From Labilithrix luteola (GTDB lineage Bacteria > Myxococcota_A > Polyangia > Polyangiales > Polyangiaceae), in NCBI RefSeq assembly GCF_001263205.1, contig NZ_CP012333.1, positions 7,021,001-7,085,000 on the forward strand: a stretch of DNA of 64,000 nucleotides. Direction: 5' to 3'. Position 1 is the stretch's first letter, and every line of letters starts with the position of its first letter. The notes beneath the pieces are model-generated. The model made no database searches. It was not told the origin of the DNA and was given only the letters and a program-made list of their open reading frames with translations. A program made the translations under genes and the position numbers. Positions 16,857 through 24,623 of the stretch are shown here, piece by piece.

Positions 16857-17729
16857 GTGGATTTCGACATGAATCGGACGGCGGTGACGCCGAAGGATGC
16901 GGCGACGGTCGTCCTCGTTCGTGACGGAGCGAATGGCGTCGAGATCTTCTGCGTCGAACGCAACAAGCAGAGTCGCTTCATGGGCGGCGCCATCGTGTTT
17001 CCCGGCGGGAAGCTCGATGCCGCCGATTCGTCACCCGCGTGGCTTGCGCGCACGACGTCGCCGCGCACGCCGCAGCTCTCCAAGGAGCCGTTCGCGAACG
17101 ACGAGGTGCATCTTCGTGCTCTCGCCATCGCGGCAGCGCGCGAGACACTCGAAGAGGCCGCGCTGCTCCACACCACGGGGCTGGGCGTGTCGAACGACGA
17201 CGTGACGATGCTCCGCGAGCGCCTCACGACGGATGCGAGTGCGCTCGAGGCGTTCCTGAGCGAGCGAGGCGTGCTCCTCGATCTCGCCGTGCTTCGTCCG
17301 CTCGCGCGTTGGATCACGCCGATCGCGGAGTCTCGGCGGTTCGATGCGCGCTTCTTCGTGGCGAAGGCGCCCGAAGGACAGAATGGTGCGCACGACGAGC
17401 GCGAGACAATGGCGAGCTTCTGGGCGACGCCCGCGGAGATCTTGCGACGCGGCGAGGTCGGCGAGGTCACGCTCATGGCCCCCACGCATCGGACGATCGC
17501 CGTGCTCGCGACTTGCAAGACCACCGAAGACGTGTTCGAACTCGCGGCGAAGAGCTCACTCGATCCGATCTGTCCTCGGCTCGTGAAGCAGAAGACGGAC
17601 GACGGAGAGACGCTCGCGCTCGTCTTGCCGGGTGATCCCGAGCACGACGTCGCCGAGGTTCGCGTGCCTGGGCCTTCACGCTACGTGCTGCGCGGCAAGC
17701 GATGGTGCTCCGAAAACGCTCCGCGCTGA
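16857..17729 (+). CDS. NUDIX hydrolase, NUDT19-like with split Nudix box
   Basis: Hydrolyses a nucleoside diphosphate linked to another group, probably an ADP-containing cofactor. The beta-strand lead-in (AATVVLVRDGANGVEIFCVER), FMGGAIVFPGGKLD and AAARETLEEAALL give the Nudix core. As in the NUDT19/NUDT7 branch (CoA-ester diphosphatases), an insertion of about 35 residues separates the first Gly of the box from REtxEE; substrate choice is inferred from that resemblance only. The GTG start has AGAGGGGAA just before it; an ATG lies at 16869. The last 28 bases overlap the next gene, so the two are probably co-translated. Confidence 0.85.
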   Translation: MDFDMNRTAVTPKDAATVVLVRDGANGVEIFCVERNKQSRFMGGAIVFPGGKLDAADSSPAWLARTTSPRTPQLSKEPFANDEVHLRALAIAAARETLEEAALLHTTGLGVSNDDVTMLRERLTTDASALEAFLSERGVLLDLAVLRPLARWITPIAESRRFDARFFVAKAPEGQNGAHDERETMASFWATPAEILRRGEVGEVTLMAPTHRTIAVLATCKTTEDVFELAAKSSLDPICPRLVKQKTDDGETLALVLPGDPEHDVAEVRVPGPSRYVLRGKRWCSENAPR

Positions 17730-18322
17730 AGGCCGCGTCGCCAGAGCCGCGCCGTCCGGCCTTCTACACGGCGCAGGACTTCGCGCGCTTTTGCGAGGTG
17801 GATCTCAAGACGGTCCACCACTGGGCCGATCGCGGGAAGGTGGTCCATCACCGAACCGATGGGCGGCATCTGCGGTTTCGTCGCAACGACGTCGTCCGCT
17901 TCTTGCGCGTTCATGGGTATCCACTTCCGCCCGACGTGGTGAGCGCACGCTGTCTCGTGGCGTTGACCCTTCCGGCCGTCACCGACCCGCGTGATCAGAT
18001 CCTCGAGACCGACGAAGTGGCTCGAAAGCTCCAGACGCGTTTCGAGATCGCTCGTTTTCCGTCGGCGATTTCGGGGGTCGCGCACTTGCTCGACACCCAT
18101 CCCGACGCGCTCGTCGTCTCTCTGGCCGACACCACGATCACGCTGCAAGCCATTGCGGCGTTGAAGGCCGATCCGAAGACGTCGTGGGTTCTCGTCGTCG
18201 CGATCGGCGCTTCTCACGCCCTCGAAGCGGCGCGTGAAGCCGGTGCCGAGCTCGCGCTTCCAGGTAGCGAGCTTCCCAAGCTCGGTGTCGAGTTGACGCG
18301 CGCGCTCGGCAACGTGCGCTGA
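17702..18322 (+). CDS. MerR/excisionase-type HTH protein with receiver-like C-terminus
   Basis: Residues 20-75 form a helix-turn-helix of the BldC/MerR/excisionase kind (FYTAQDFARFCEVDLKTVHHW, then RHLRFRRNDVVRFL), which binds DNA. Residues 85-200 have the alternating alpha/beta pattern of a response-regulator receiver (ARCLVALTLPAV, DALVVSLADTTI, WVLVVAIG, AGAELALPGSELPKL). The acidic phospho-acceptor cluster is not evident, so any control is likely by binding rather than phosphorylation. It overlaps the NUDIX gene by 28 bases in another frame. Confidence 0.78.
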   Translation: MVLRKRSALKAASPEPRRPAFYTAQDFARFCEVDLKTVHHWADRGKVVHHRTDGRHLRFRRNDVVRFLRVHGYPLPPDVVSARCLVALTLPAVTDPRDQILETDEVARKLQTRFEIARFPSAISGVAHLLDTHPDALVVSLADTTITLQAIAALKADPKTSWVLVVAIGASHALEAAREAGAELALPGSELPKLGVELTRALGNVR

Positions 18323-18439
18323 ATCGGACTTTGGCGTAACGGGAGGCGCTTGGTGCCGTCCCACGTGAGCTCGAGTTGTCGCTTGCCGGATCCGAGCCGA
18401 TCGAAGGCACGAGGCCGGAGACTTGCACGGCTTGGAGGC

Positions 18440-19117
18440 ATGAACGTCGGGACCTTCTCGGTGTCCGAAGCGTTTCGCTTCGGATGGGACACCTTCAAGC
18501 GCCACCTCGGCCTATCCATCGCGGTGGTCGTTGCCGGCATCGTACCGCTGATGTTGCTCAACGGGATGGCGAGCGCGGCCGAGAACTCTTCGCGCTTCTT
18601 GAGCGTGGTCCTCGGGTTGGTCGCGGCGCTCGTGCGCGTCTTGTGGGGGTTCGTCTTGCTGAGGCTCGGGCTAGCGCTCTACGACGGGCGCGCGGTCACC
18701 GGGCAGACGGTACGTGAGCTTCTCCCCGACGGGCCCACGTTCCTGACGTACCTCGCTGTGTCGATCCTCTACAGCCTTCTCGTGGCTGCCGGGTTGATCC
18801 TGCTCGTCATCCCCGGCATCTACCTGGCCGTGCGCTACGGCTTCTGTGAGTTCTTCGTCGCCGACCGACGAACCGCAAGTGTGGGCGAAGCGTTTCGCAG
18901 GAGCTCCGACATCACGCGCGGCGAGCGCTGGCGTCTGTTCGTGCTCGAGCTCGCGCTTGTCGTGCTCAACGTGCTGGGCGCCATGTTCTTTGGTTTCGGT
19001 CTGCTCGTGACCGTCCCGCTCTCGATCTTCGCGATGGTGATGGTCTATCGGCGCCTGGCCGCGAGGACGGCAGGTGAAGAGATCCTCGTGCACGAACCGA
19101 CGCTCGCGCCGGCGTGA
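18440..19117 (+). CDS. Multi-spanning membrane protein (YciC/GDPD-membrane-domain-like)
   Basis: The ATG at 18440 has GGAGG one base before it (short spacing) and opens the stretch MNVGTFSVSEAFRFGWDTFK typical of this superfamily. Five or six membrane helices follow (HLGLSIAVVVAGIVPLML, FLSVVLGLVAALVRVLWGFV, FLTYLAVSILYSLLVAAGLI, LFVLELALVVLNVLGAMFFG, GLLVTVPLSIFAMVMVYRRL), with the family motif VRYGFCEFFVADR and an amphipathic GEAFRRSSDITRG between them. No transport or enzyme motif is visible. The longer frame from 18350 adds an Arg-rich unstructured lead and is less likely. Confidence 0.78.
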   Translation: MNVGTFSVSEAFRFGWDTFKRHLGLSIAVVVAGIVPLMLLNGMASAAENSSRFLSVVLGLVAALVRVLWGFVLLRLGLALYDGRAVTGQTVRELLPDGPTFLTYLAVSILYSLLVAAGLILLVIPGIYLAVRYGFCEFFVADRRTASVGEAFRRSSDITRGERWRLFVLELALVVLNVLGAMFFGFGLLVTVPLSIFAMVMVYRRLAARTAGEEILVHEPTLAPA

Positions 19118-19125
19118 CCGCGTGA

Positions 19126-19651
19126 TCAAGCCGCGTTGGCCTGGCTGCCGTAGAACTTCTTGGCGTGTCCGAGCAGCCAGCCGACGGGCGCGGCCGCGAG
19201 CACGGAGTCGCATACGGTGGTGTCGAGACGGCTCTGGCCGAGCACGATCTTCTGCATGCGCTGGGCGCTCTGCTGGACGCCGGCCGCGCGAGCAAGCACG
19301 TCGACGTTGTCGTCGGCGAGGGCGGCGGCGATGGGCTTGCCCGACGTGAGGTGGGCGGCGAGCGATTCGGCGGAGAGCATCGCGAACGAGCTTCTCATGC
19401 CCGAGAGGAACGTGGGACAGGCGGCGGCGTCGCCGAGGAGTGCGACGCGGCCGGCGATGACTCGCGGAAGGCGAATCATCGTGATCGTATCGACGAACAC
19501 GAAGCTCCCGGTGTCGATGGCCGAGAAGAGCGAGCGCACCGTCGGGTGGAAATGGGCGTACTCGCGCGCGAAGAAATCGCGGGCGCGTGAGGGCGAGTCG
19601 AGCCGGCAGCGGAGGTCGTACGGAACCGGACGATAACCGCGCAAGCAGGAA
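19126..19651 (-). pseudogene. 3' remnant of an FAD-dependent monooxygenase
   Basis: Only the C-terminal half of a PHBH-type flavoprotein remains. The diagnostic GRVALLGDAAACPTF (the GD motif that binds the FAD ribityl/pyrophosphate) is followed by a helix of the kind seen in the family (RSSFAMLSAESLAAHL). The N-terminal Rossmann fold with its GxGxxG and DG motifs is missing, and the only in-frame start (GTG at 19656) lies inside a repeat of the neighbouring array. A normal family member has about 380-400 residues; this has about 175. It is therefore most likely a truncated gene, cut where the repeat array begins. Confidence 0.75.
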
Positions 19652-19836
19652 TTCACCGTCGGTCGGCCGGTGAGACCTCACTGTCGGTCGAATCTCGAAA
19701 TCCTGTCTGAAATCGCCCAGTACGCGGACCGAGAGCTCACTGTCGGTTGGGGCGAGACTTCACTGTCGGTCGGATCCGAGGTTCGGTCGGGGCGAGACTT
19801 CACTGTCGGTCGGGGCGAGACTTCACTGTCGGTCGG
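19652..19836. repeat. Six-copy interspersed repeat with core TCACTGTCGGTCGG
   Basis: Copies of the core begin near 19653 (with CACCG), 19677, 19737 (ending TTGG), 19760, 19800 and 19823. The three best copies share a 23-bp unit, GGGGCGAGACTTCACTGTCGGTC. Spacing is irregular (about 24, 60, 23, 40 and 23 bases), and the between-repeat sequence includes related ATCCGA/ATCTGA motifs. The array fills the gap between the stop at 19862 and the broken monooxygenase. It is not a CRISPR: the units are short and the spacers are unequal and mutually similar. Confidence 0.85.
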
Positions 19837-19861
19837 ATCTGAAAATCCGGTTTGATGTTCG

Positions 19862-20884
19862 CTAGAAGGCGTAGAGGAGGGCTGCGCTGGCGAGGCCGGC
19901 GAGGGGGGCGGATTCGTAGACGTGGGAGCCGCCGGCGTCGACGACGAAGGGGGCGACCGTGCCGAGGGCTTCGGCGCTCAAACGGAGTGCGACATCGCTC
20001 GCCAGGGGGACGTCCGCGCCGAGCCTTGCGCCGACGGCGACGTGCACGAAGTTTTCGCTCGCTCCCCGCGGAACGTCGGTCGTTTCGGCGTGCATACGCG
20101 CGAGCAAGGCCACGGCGCAGGCGGACGCCCACCCGACGCGTGCACACGGGACGACCGCCGCACCGACGAGCGTGGTCCGCAGGCGCCCGCCTCCTTCGAG
20201 GTCCGTGCTCGACGGCAACGAGCCCCGCACCTCGACGCCCAGCGACGCTCGCGCGAACGCAATCTCGCCCGACACTTTGGCCCCCGCCGTCGCAGCGGGA
20301 CCCTCGCCCAACGAGCCGTACGCGCCGAACCCCAACACGACCCACGAGCTCGCCCGCGCTCGCGGCGCAACGTTCTCCTTCGGCGGCGCCTCGGCGACGA
20401 CCACCGCTGCCGGAGGAGCAGGAAGAGGAGCGGGCGCTCCCTCTTCGGCCGGCGGCTCGGCCTCGAGTGCAGGAGCCTCTGGCGCGGGGCCGAACGCGCT
20501 CCGCGGATCGATCGCGATGCTCATCGAGAGGGCCATGCTCGACGTGAGCTCGCTGCAGTCTTCGCTTCGGCTCTCGAGCGTACGCGCGCCGCGCTCGACA
20601 CCGGCCTGATCGACGATCTTGATGCTGCCGACGTAACGGTCGCTCTCTTTGCGTACGTCGGCGTAGAGCGTGTTGTCGGCGAAGGGCCGAAAGGGATCGT
20701 AGCCGAGGTGCGCAGCGACGTCCTGCTTCAACGCGGCCTCGTCGGGGCACGACTCGCCGCCTTCGCCGCGCACGTAGACGAGCCTCGCGGTGGGACTGGC
20801 CAAGGCTTGCCGCGCCGCAAAAAGCACGACGAGCAGCACGAATGCGTTCGCCACGCGATGTCGGAGGGCAGCCACGGGCGACAC
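19862..20884 (-). CDS. Secreted CPDE-domain / outer-membrane beta-barrel-like protein
   Basis: A family I recognise from myxobacterial genomes but cannot name. After a signal peptide (cleavage near ALAS), residues 30-130 form a domain starting ESCPDEAALKQDVAAHLGYDPF and including GSIKIVDQAG and a Cys that could pair (SEDCSELTSSMALSMSIAID). An Ala/Pro/Glu linker (about 130-190) leads to a C-terminal part of alternating beta strands ending ASAALLYAF, the terminal aromatic typical of outer-membrane barrels. I chose the GTG at 20884 because it lies one base past the stop of the upstream gene. The gene at 51938-52956 has the same architecture. Confidence 0.8.
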   Translation of the reverse strand: MSPVAALRHRVANAFVLLVVLFAARQALASPTARLVYVRGEGGESCPDEAALKQDVAAHLGYDPFRPFADNTLYADVRKESDRYVGSIKIVDQAGVERGARTLESRSEDCSELTSSMALSMSIAIDPRSAFGPAPEAPALEAEPPAEEGAPAPLPAPPAAVVVAEAPPKENVAPRARASSWVVLGFGAYGSLGEGPAATAGAKVSGEIAFARASLGVEVRGSLPSSTDLEGGGRLRTTLVGAAVVPCARVGWASACAVALLARMHAETTDVPRGASENFVHVAVGARLGADVPLASDVALRLSAEALGTVAPFVVDAGGSHVYESAPLAGLASAALLYAF

Positions 20885-20885
20885 T

Positions 20886-21683
20886 CTACCGTGCAACGCG
20901 CGGCGTCGCTGCACATGCAACGAGCAGCGAGGCCATCACAAGGCCCATCACGTCGGGACGCGCCGCGACTTCGAAGACGCCGTGCATCACGAGCGCTGCG
21001 CCGACCGCCCAAAGGCGCGTTCGCCCGAATAGCAGACCTAACCCGATGCCGAGCTCTGCCGACACCGCGGACCAGGCCACGCCGATGCGAAGCCAAGGAT
21101 GCTCGACGAGGAGACGCGCCGGGCGGGACAACAGCAGGCGATCTTCGGCAAGAAACAAAAGCACCCGCCCATCGAGCCACTCGGCGTGCATCTTCGCGAT
21201 CGCCGCCCACACGTAAATCGACGCCACGACGATACGCACCAGCGCGAGGCTCGAACGAGCATCGAGCGGTGGATCGGGCCGTAGCGCGAGCATGCTCGTC
21301 GCGTCGGTGTTGGCGAGCACGATCGTCCCGAGGAAGAGCGTGTAGAGCGTGAAGATGAAGCCGAGCGGATCTTGCGACATCGCAAGCAGGCCGAGCGCCC
21401 CCGCGATCGTCCCGGCGAGACGCGCGCGAACGCCGACGAGGAAGCAGCCCGCGGCAACCGTACGAACGATGGCGGCCGCTCGCTCGACGCCGTCCGGAAC
21501 GACGCAATCCGCCCAGGCCATGGGCCACGTATCGGTTGGCCAGCCGTACAGGGGACCGTTGACGTGTGCGAGCGGAATGGGGAGCAGGTTCGAAAGCGCG
21601 GTCGTGCGAATGACGAGCACTGTCCCGAGCGCGAGGCGTGCGGCACCGAGCAGGTGTTCTCGCGATGCGGTCACGGCGCGCAT
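20886..21683 (-). CDS. HTTM-like multi-pass membrane protein
   Basis: A 265-residue protein with about seven hydrophobic helices, including AARLALGTVLVIRTTAL, AGTIAGALGLLAMS, LYTLFLGTIVLANTDATSML, IVVASIYVWAAIAKMHAEWLDG, VAWSAVSAELGIGLGLLFG and LWAVGAALVMHGVFEVA. The pattern, with an Ala-Lys-Met/Leu and W-L-x-G in the fifth helix, resembles the HTTM domain of vitamin K-dependent gamma-carboxylase relatives (bacterial HTTM proteins). Substrate unknown. The start overlaps the preceding gene by 13 bases and the end is followed after one base by the barrel-like gene, so the three form an operon. Confidence 0.78.
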   Translation of the reverse strand: MRAVTASREHLLGAARLALGTVLVIRTTALSNLLPIPLAHVNGPLYGWPTDTWPMAWADCVVPDGVERAAAIVRTVAAGCFLVGVRARLAGTIAGALGLLAMSQDPLGFIFTLYTLFLGTIVLANTDATSMLALRPDPPLDARSSLALVRIVVASIYVWAAIAKMHAEWLDGRVLLFLAEDRLLLSRPARLLVEHPWLRIGVAWSAVSAELGIGLGLLFGRTRLWAVGAALVMHGVFEVAARPDVMGLVMASLLVACAATPRVAR

Positions 21684-22048
21684 GTCGCTTGGCCCTTGGA
21701 TTCGACGACGCCCTTGGCCGTGCGCTCGGTGAGGGCCACGTCGAACTCGGCGAACCCGGGATGTTCGCGGCAGGCAACCTTCGCGACGTCGTCGAGGTGG
21801 CGGCGCAAGACGGCGACGTCCGTGCTCCGGCGGAACACTTCGGTACCCATGAGCAGCGCGCGACCGCTCGGAGGAAACGCATGCGCCAGCGAGATGGGAG
21901 GAACCGTGAATCGTCCTCCGTTCGCCGTTCGTCCGACGATGGCGACACGAAACTCGACCGACGACGCGTACATCGTGAACGCCGGGCCCACCAGGGGCAG
22001 CGCTGCGAACACGGCGGCCATCACCAGGTGTCTACGCAGCATGGCCAT
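21671..22048 (-). CDS. Small exported protein in HTTM operon
   Basis: About 125 residues with an N-terminal signal or anchor helix (HLVMAAVFAALPLVGPAF). The rest has strands (VEFRVAIVGRT, RALLMGTEVF) and a helix-rich stretch with a lone Cys (VLRRHLDDVAKVACREHPGF), ending in a second Cys near the C-terminus. Proteins of this size often accompany HTTM membrane proteins, which suggests they act together. ATG 22048 or 22042 could be the start. Divergent from the lipoprotein at 22144. Confidence 0.65.
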   Translation of the reverse strand: MAMLRRHLVMAAVFAALPLVGPAFTMYASSVEFRVAIVGRTANGGRFTVPPISLAHAFPPSGRALLMGTEVFRRSTDVAVLRRHLDDVAKVACREHPGFAEFDVALTERTAKGVVESKGQATCAP

Positions 22049-22143
22049 CCGGAAAAGACGCGACCGACGACGATCCCATGACAACTTCCCGCTCGACGAC
22101 CCAGGAGCGAGCTGTGAGAAACACGAGCTCCCGGGAGGACGAC

Positions 22144-22563
22144 ATGAAGTTCGGATTCGAACGCGCGGAATCGGCGAAGGGTGGACACGTCGCGCGGTGG
22201 GCTATCGCGGGTGCTCTTGCTCTCGTCGTGGCCTGCGGGAGCTCGTCGACCGGCACGGGACAAAGCCCCCTGGAATCTGCGGATGGAGGAAGCGACGGCG
22301 GCGGCTCGGACGCGGCCGCGGGCGACGGCGGCGTCACCACCGGGCTGCCGGACGGCGGCGGCAGCGTGGACACGCCCATCCCGACCTGCGGACAGTGCGT
22401 ACCGCGCGCACCCGAATGCGTCGACGCCGACACGCTCCGCTGGTTCCAGGTGAAATGCGATACGGGCGCCTGCGAGTACATCCCCCAGGACGTGACGTGT
22501 GACCGTTCTGCCGATCCGCCGAGCTGCCAGGATGGTCGGTGCCGCATTATCTACGTGCGCTGA
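22144..22563 (+). CDS. Short Cys-containing lipoprotein
   Basis: The ATG at 22144 is preceded by GGGAGG (22133-22138), a strong ribosome-binding site. An unusually long n-region (MKFGFERAESAKGGHVARW) comes before a hydrophobic segment ending in LVVACG, a good lipobox. After an Asp/Gly/Ser tether the mature part is about 60 residues with eight cysteines (CGQC, C, C, C, C, CQDGRC), suggesting a small disulfide-knotted domain. No family recognised. Confidence 0.75.
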   Translation: MKFGFERAESAKGGHVARWAIAGALALVVACGSSSTGTGQSPLESADGGSDGGGSDAAAGDGGVTTGLPDGGGSVDTPIPTCGQCVPRAPECVDADTLRWFQVKCDTGACEYIPQDVTCDRSADPPSCQDGRCRIIYVR

Positions 22564-22594
22564 ACCTGCCGAAGCCGAAGCCGAAACGGCGACC

Positions 22595-23209
22595 TCAGTG
22601 GACGGGGTCGCCGATGAAGCGTTGACCTTCGAGGCGAGCGAGCCGCAAGAGTCGCCCGTCGCCTCGGAGCGTCACGGTCTCCGGGCAGCGGCTCGCCTCG
22701 ACCTCGAGCGTGATTGTGTTCAGTGCCGTGAAATGGAGATCGATGCGCGCGGGCATGTTCTCGGGGCGCGGATCGAAGATGTCGTAATCGGCTTGATAGG
22801 CCGCTTCGGTTCCGCGGACGGCGATGCCGTTCGAATCGAAGCGGAGGAAGAAGACCCGGCAGCCAGGGACGAACTCCATGCCGACGGCGTCGTCGGGGCC
22901 GAGGTGATCTCCGCAGAACACCCATCGCCCGGCCGTTGCGGCCATGACCGAAGCCTTGGTGTCGAGCGGGTACGTGCCCGTCGGGTAGCTATCACAATAG
23001 CCCTCACAGCTGCCGGCGCGTAGCGCCTTCAGCTCCGCGTCGATCCAATCTCCGCAGCCATAGGCGGCGACGAGCGATGCATCGGGCACCGTGCGAAGCT
23101 CCGCACGGCCCTCGTTGCCGGTTGGCCCCAGATCGATGTGACGCGTTTCGCAGGCGCTCGCCACGGCACCCACGACACCTGCGCAGAGAAGCACGGCGAA
23201 GGCTCTCAT
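22595..23209 (-). CDS. Lipoprotein encoded with the ECF sigma operon
   Basis: The ATG at 23209 overlaps the stop of the anti-sigma-like gene (ATGA) and has GAGGGAGAA before it. The signal peptide ends in VASACE, a weak lipobox. The mature part has a Cys cluster (YGCGDWIDAELKALRAGSCEGYC) and then beta-rich sequence (WVFCGDHL, CRVFFLRFDSNGIAVRG, RIDLHFTALNTITLEVEASRC, GRLLRLARLEGQRFIGDPV). Function unknown. Translational coupling suggests it works with the sigma/anti-sigma pair, for example as an envelope component whose production the system controls. Confidence 0.75.
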   Translation of the reverse strand: MRAFAVLLCAGVVGAVASACETRHIDLGPTGNEGRAELRTVPDASLVAAYGCGDWIDAELKALRAGSCEGYCDSYPTGTYPLDTKASVMAATAGRWVFCGDHLGPDDAVGMEFVPGCRVFFLRFDSNGIAVRGTEAAYQADYDIFDPRPENMPARIDLHFTALNTITLEVEASRCPETVTLRGDGRLLRLARLEGQRFIGDPVH

Positions 23210-23946
23210 CGTTCTCCCTCGGTCGACGCCAGGACGGCGGGCAGGAGAATGCTCTTCGGATAGCTCTGACGGAAGCGATTCGCGCGTGCGCGAGCTTCGT
23301 CGACCCGCTGACTCTGGACGAGCGCTTGGATGGCAATGGCCTCGCGCTCCTCGGCGAGCTCCCCCTTCGGAAACTGCCGCGCGTGCTCGTCGCATGACGC
23401 CATCGCATCCGCGCCGTTCGAGCGTCCGAGCGCGGTTCGAGCAACGGCAAGGAGGCGTCGCTCGGCGGCGAGGTTTCCGCTCGATTTCTCGGCCATCACC
23501 GCATTCGTCGCGGCCCGAGCGACCACCGTAGACGGTGCAGGCGAGGGCAAGGCGGCGATGGCGCCGACGGTCACGGTCGCGCTCTGGATCTCGCTCGGAG
23601 CAGGCGCTTCCGGCGCGACCGCGGGCAGCTGTACGTCACTTCGAATTTCGACCGGTACCGTTTGCACGATGGTCTTCGGCGCCGGCGCTGTGAGTCTCCC
23701 GGCTCCCACGCCTACGATCAGCGCGGCGGCCACCGCCCACCACGGTGCCCTGCTCCACGAGGCGAGCGTGGCGACCTGCGAAGGCGCCGAGACACTGCCT
23801 CCTCCTCCCGGCGGGACCACGGGCGGCACGAGGCGCGCACGCAGGCGCGCGGCCGCATCGGAAGGCGGCGCTTCGAGCGCGCGAACACTCGCGAGGAGGT
23901 CCACGACGTCGTCCGGCATGGGCGGAACCTTGTCGTCGACGTTCAT
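23206..23946 (-). CDS. Membrane anti-sigma-like protein with C-terminal TPR-like region
   Basis: Directly downstream of an ECF sigma gene, with an ATGA overlap, which is the usual place for an anti-sigma factor. The N-terminus (about 1-45, PMPDDVVDLLASVRALEAPPSDAAARLRARL) is helical and lacks the HxxxCxxC zinc motif. One membrane helix (WWAVAAALIVGVGAGRL, about 75) is followed by an Ala/Pro/Val linker. A C-terminal helical repeat (about 165-245) includes EHARQFPKGELAEEREAIAIQAL and VDEARARANRFRQSYPKS. The same architecture and close C-terminal motifs occur in the gene at 50634-51374. Anti-sigma function is inferred. Confidence 0.8.
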   Translation of the reverse strand: MNVDDKVPPMPDDVVDLLASVRALEAPPSDAAARLRARLVPPVVPPGGGGSVSAPSQVATLASWSRAPWWAVAAALIVGVGAGRLTAPAPKTIVQTVPVEIRSDVQLPAVAPEAPAPSEIQSATVTVGAIAALPSPAPSTVVARAATNAVMAEKSSGNLAAERRLLAVARTALGRSNGADAMASCDEHARQFPKGELAEEREAIAIQALVQSQRVDEARARANRFRQSYPKSILLPAVLASTEGER

Positions 23947-24494
23947 GGCATCTCCCTTCCTTGTCGCGTCAGGCGCCGGACGGCCGCCACGAATTCCTCG
24001 CGCGCCACGCGCAGGCGCGAATAGCCCGTATGGAGCGGGATCCCGAGAGCCGCCGTGATCTCGCTCATCGGCACCTCGTCGAGCTCGTGCAGAACGAAGA
24101 CGGCGCGTCGATCCACCTCGATGCCCTCCAGCGCATGGAGCACGAGGCGCTCGCGTTCGACCGCAGCGAGGGCGCCTTCGGGCGAGGAGGTCGTCGCGAC
24201 AGGCTCGTCGTCGCCGAGGAGGTCCGTCTTATGCCGGGCGAGGCGCCGGTAGTCGGCGGCGAAGCGCACCGCGAACGCGAAGAGCCACGGCCGAATCGGT
24301 TGCGACGTGTCGCACTCCGACAGCCGCTTGAGCACCTGCAAGAAGAGCTCGTGGGCCACGTCTTCGAGGTCCCGAGGGGCCACCCCGAGGCGCTTGAGCG
24401 ACGTCCAGACGTACGGAAGCTGCGCTTCGAAGATCGCCTCGAAGCGGACAGCGACGTCTTGATCGCGATCGTGGGACGTAGCGGCGGCAGTCAT
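23943..24494 (-). CDS. ECF RNA polymerase sigma factor 1
   Basis: A group 4 sigma factor that directs RNA polymerase to a small envelope regulon. Region 2 runs from FEAQLPYVWTSLKRLGV through DLEDVAHELFLQVLKRL to IRPWLFAFAVRFAADYRRL (-10 recognition), and region 4 is LDEVPMSEITAALGIPLHTGYSRLRVAREEF (-35 recognition HTH). The linker between them is short. It is the first gene of an operon with a membrane anti-sigma-like gene and a lipoprotein, joined by ATGA overlaps. ECF operons are commonly autoregulated, but I could not identify a convincing ECF promoter upstream. Confidence 0.92.
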   Translation of the reverse strand: MTAAATSHDRDQDVAVRFEAIFEAQLPYVWTSLKRLGVAPRDLEDVAHELFLQVLKRLSECDTSQPIRPWLFAFAVRFAADYRRLARHKTDLLGDDEPVATTSSPEGALAAVERERLVLHALEGIEVDRRAVFVLHELDEVPMSEITAALGIPLHTGYSRLRVAREEFVAAVRRLTRQGREMP

Positions 24495-24623
24495 GACCCT
24501 GCGACCGTTACCTGGGCTCAGGTCGGCCGAATTGTCGAGAAAACTAGCCGACCGCCGCCGAAACGCACGTTGCCTTGGAAAAATGGCCCGACGGCGGCGC
24601 TTCCACGGAACGCTCCCTGCCGG

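Noticed and set aside
19652..19836. CRISPR-like array
   Set aside because: Core is only about 14-23 bases, spacings vary between about 23 and 60 bases, and the between-repeat sequence is itself repeated; no cas genes.
19670..19855. 61-residue frame with GETSLSVGSE repeats
   Set aside because: It is a direct translation of the DNA repeat array, without ribosome-binding site or relatives that I recognise.
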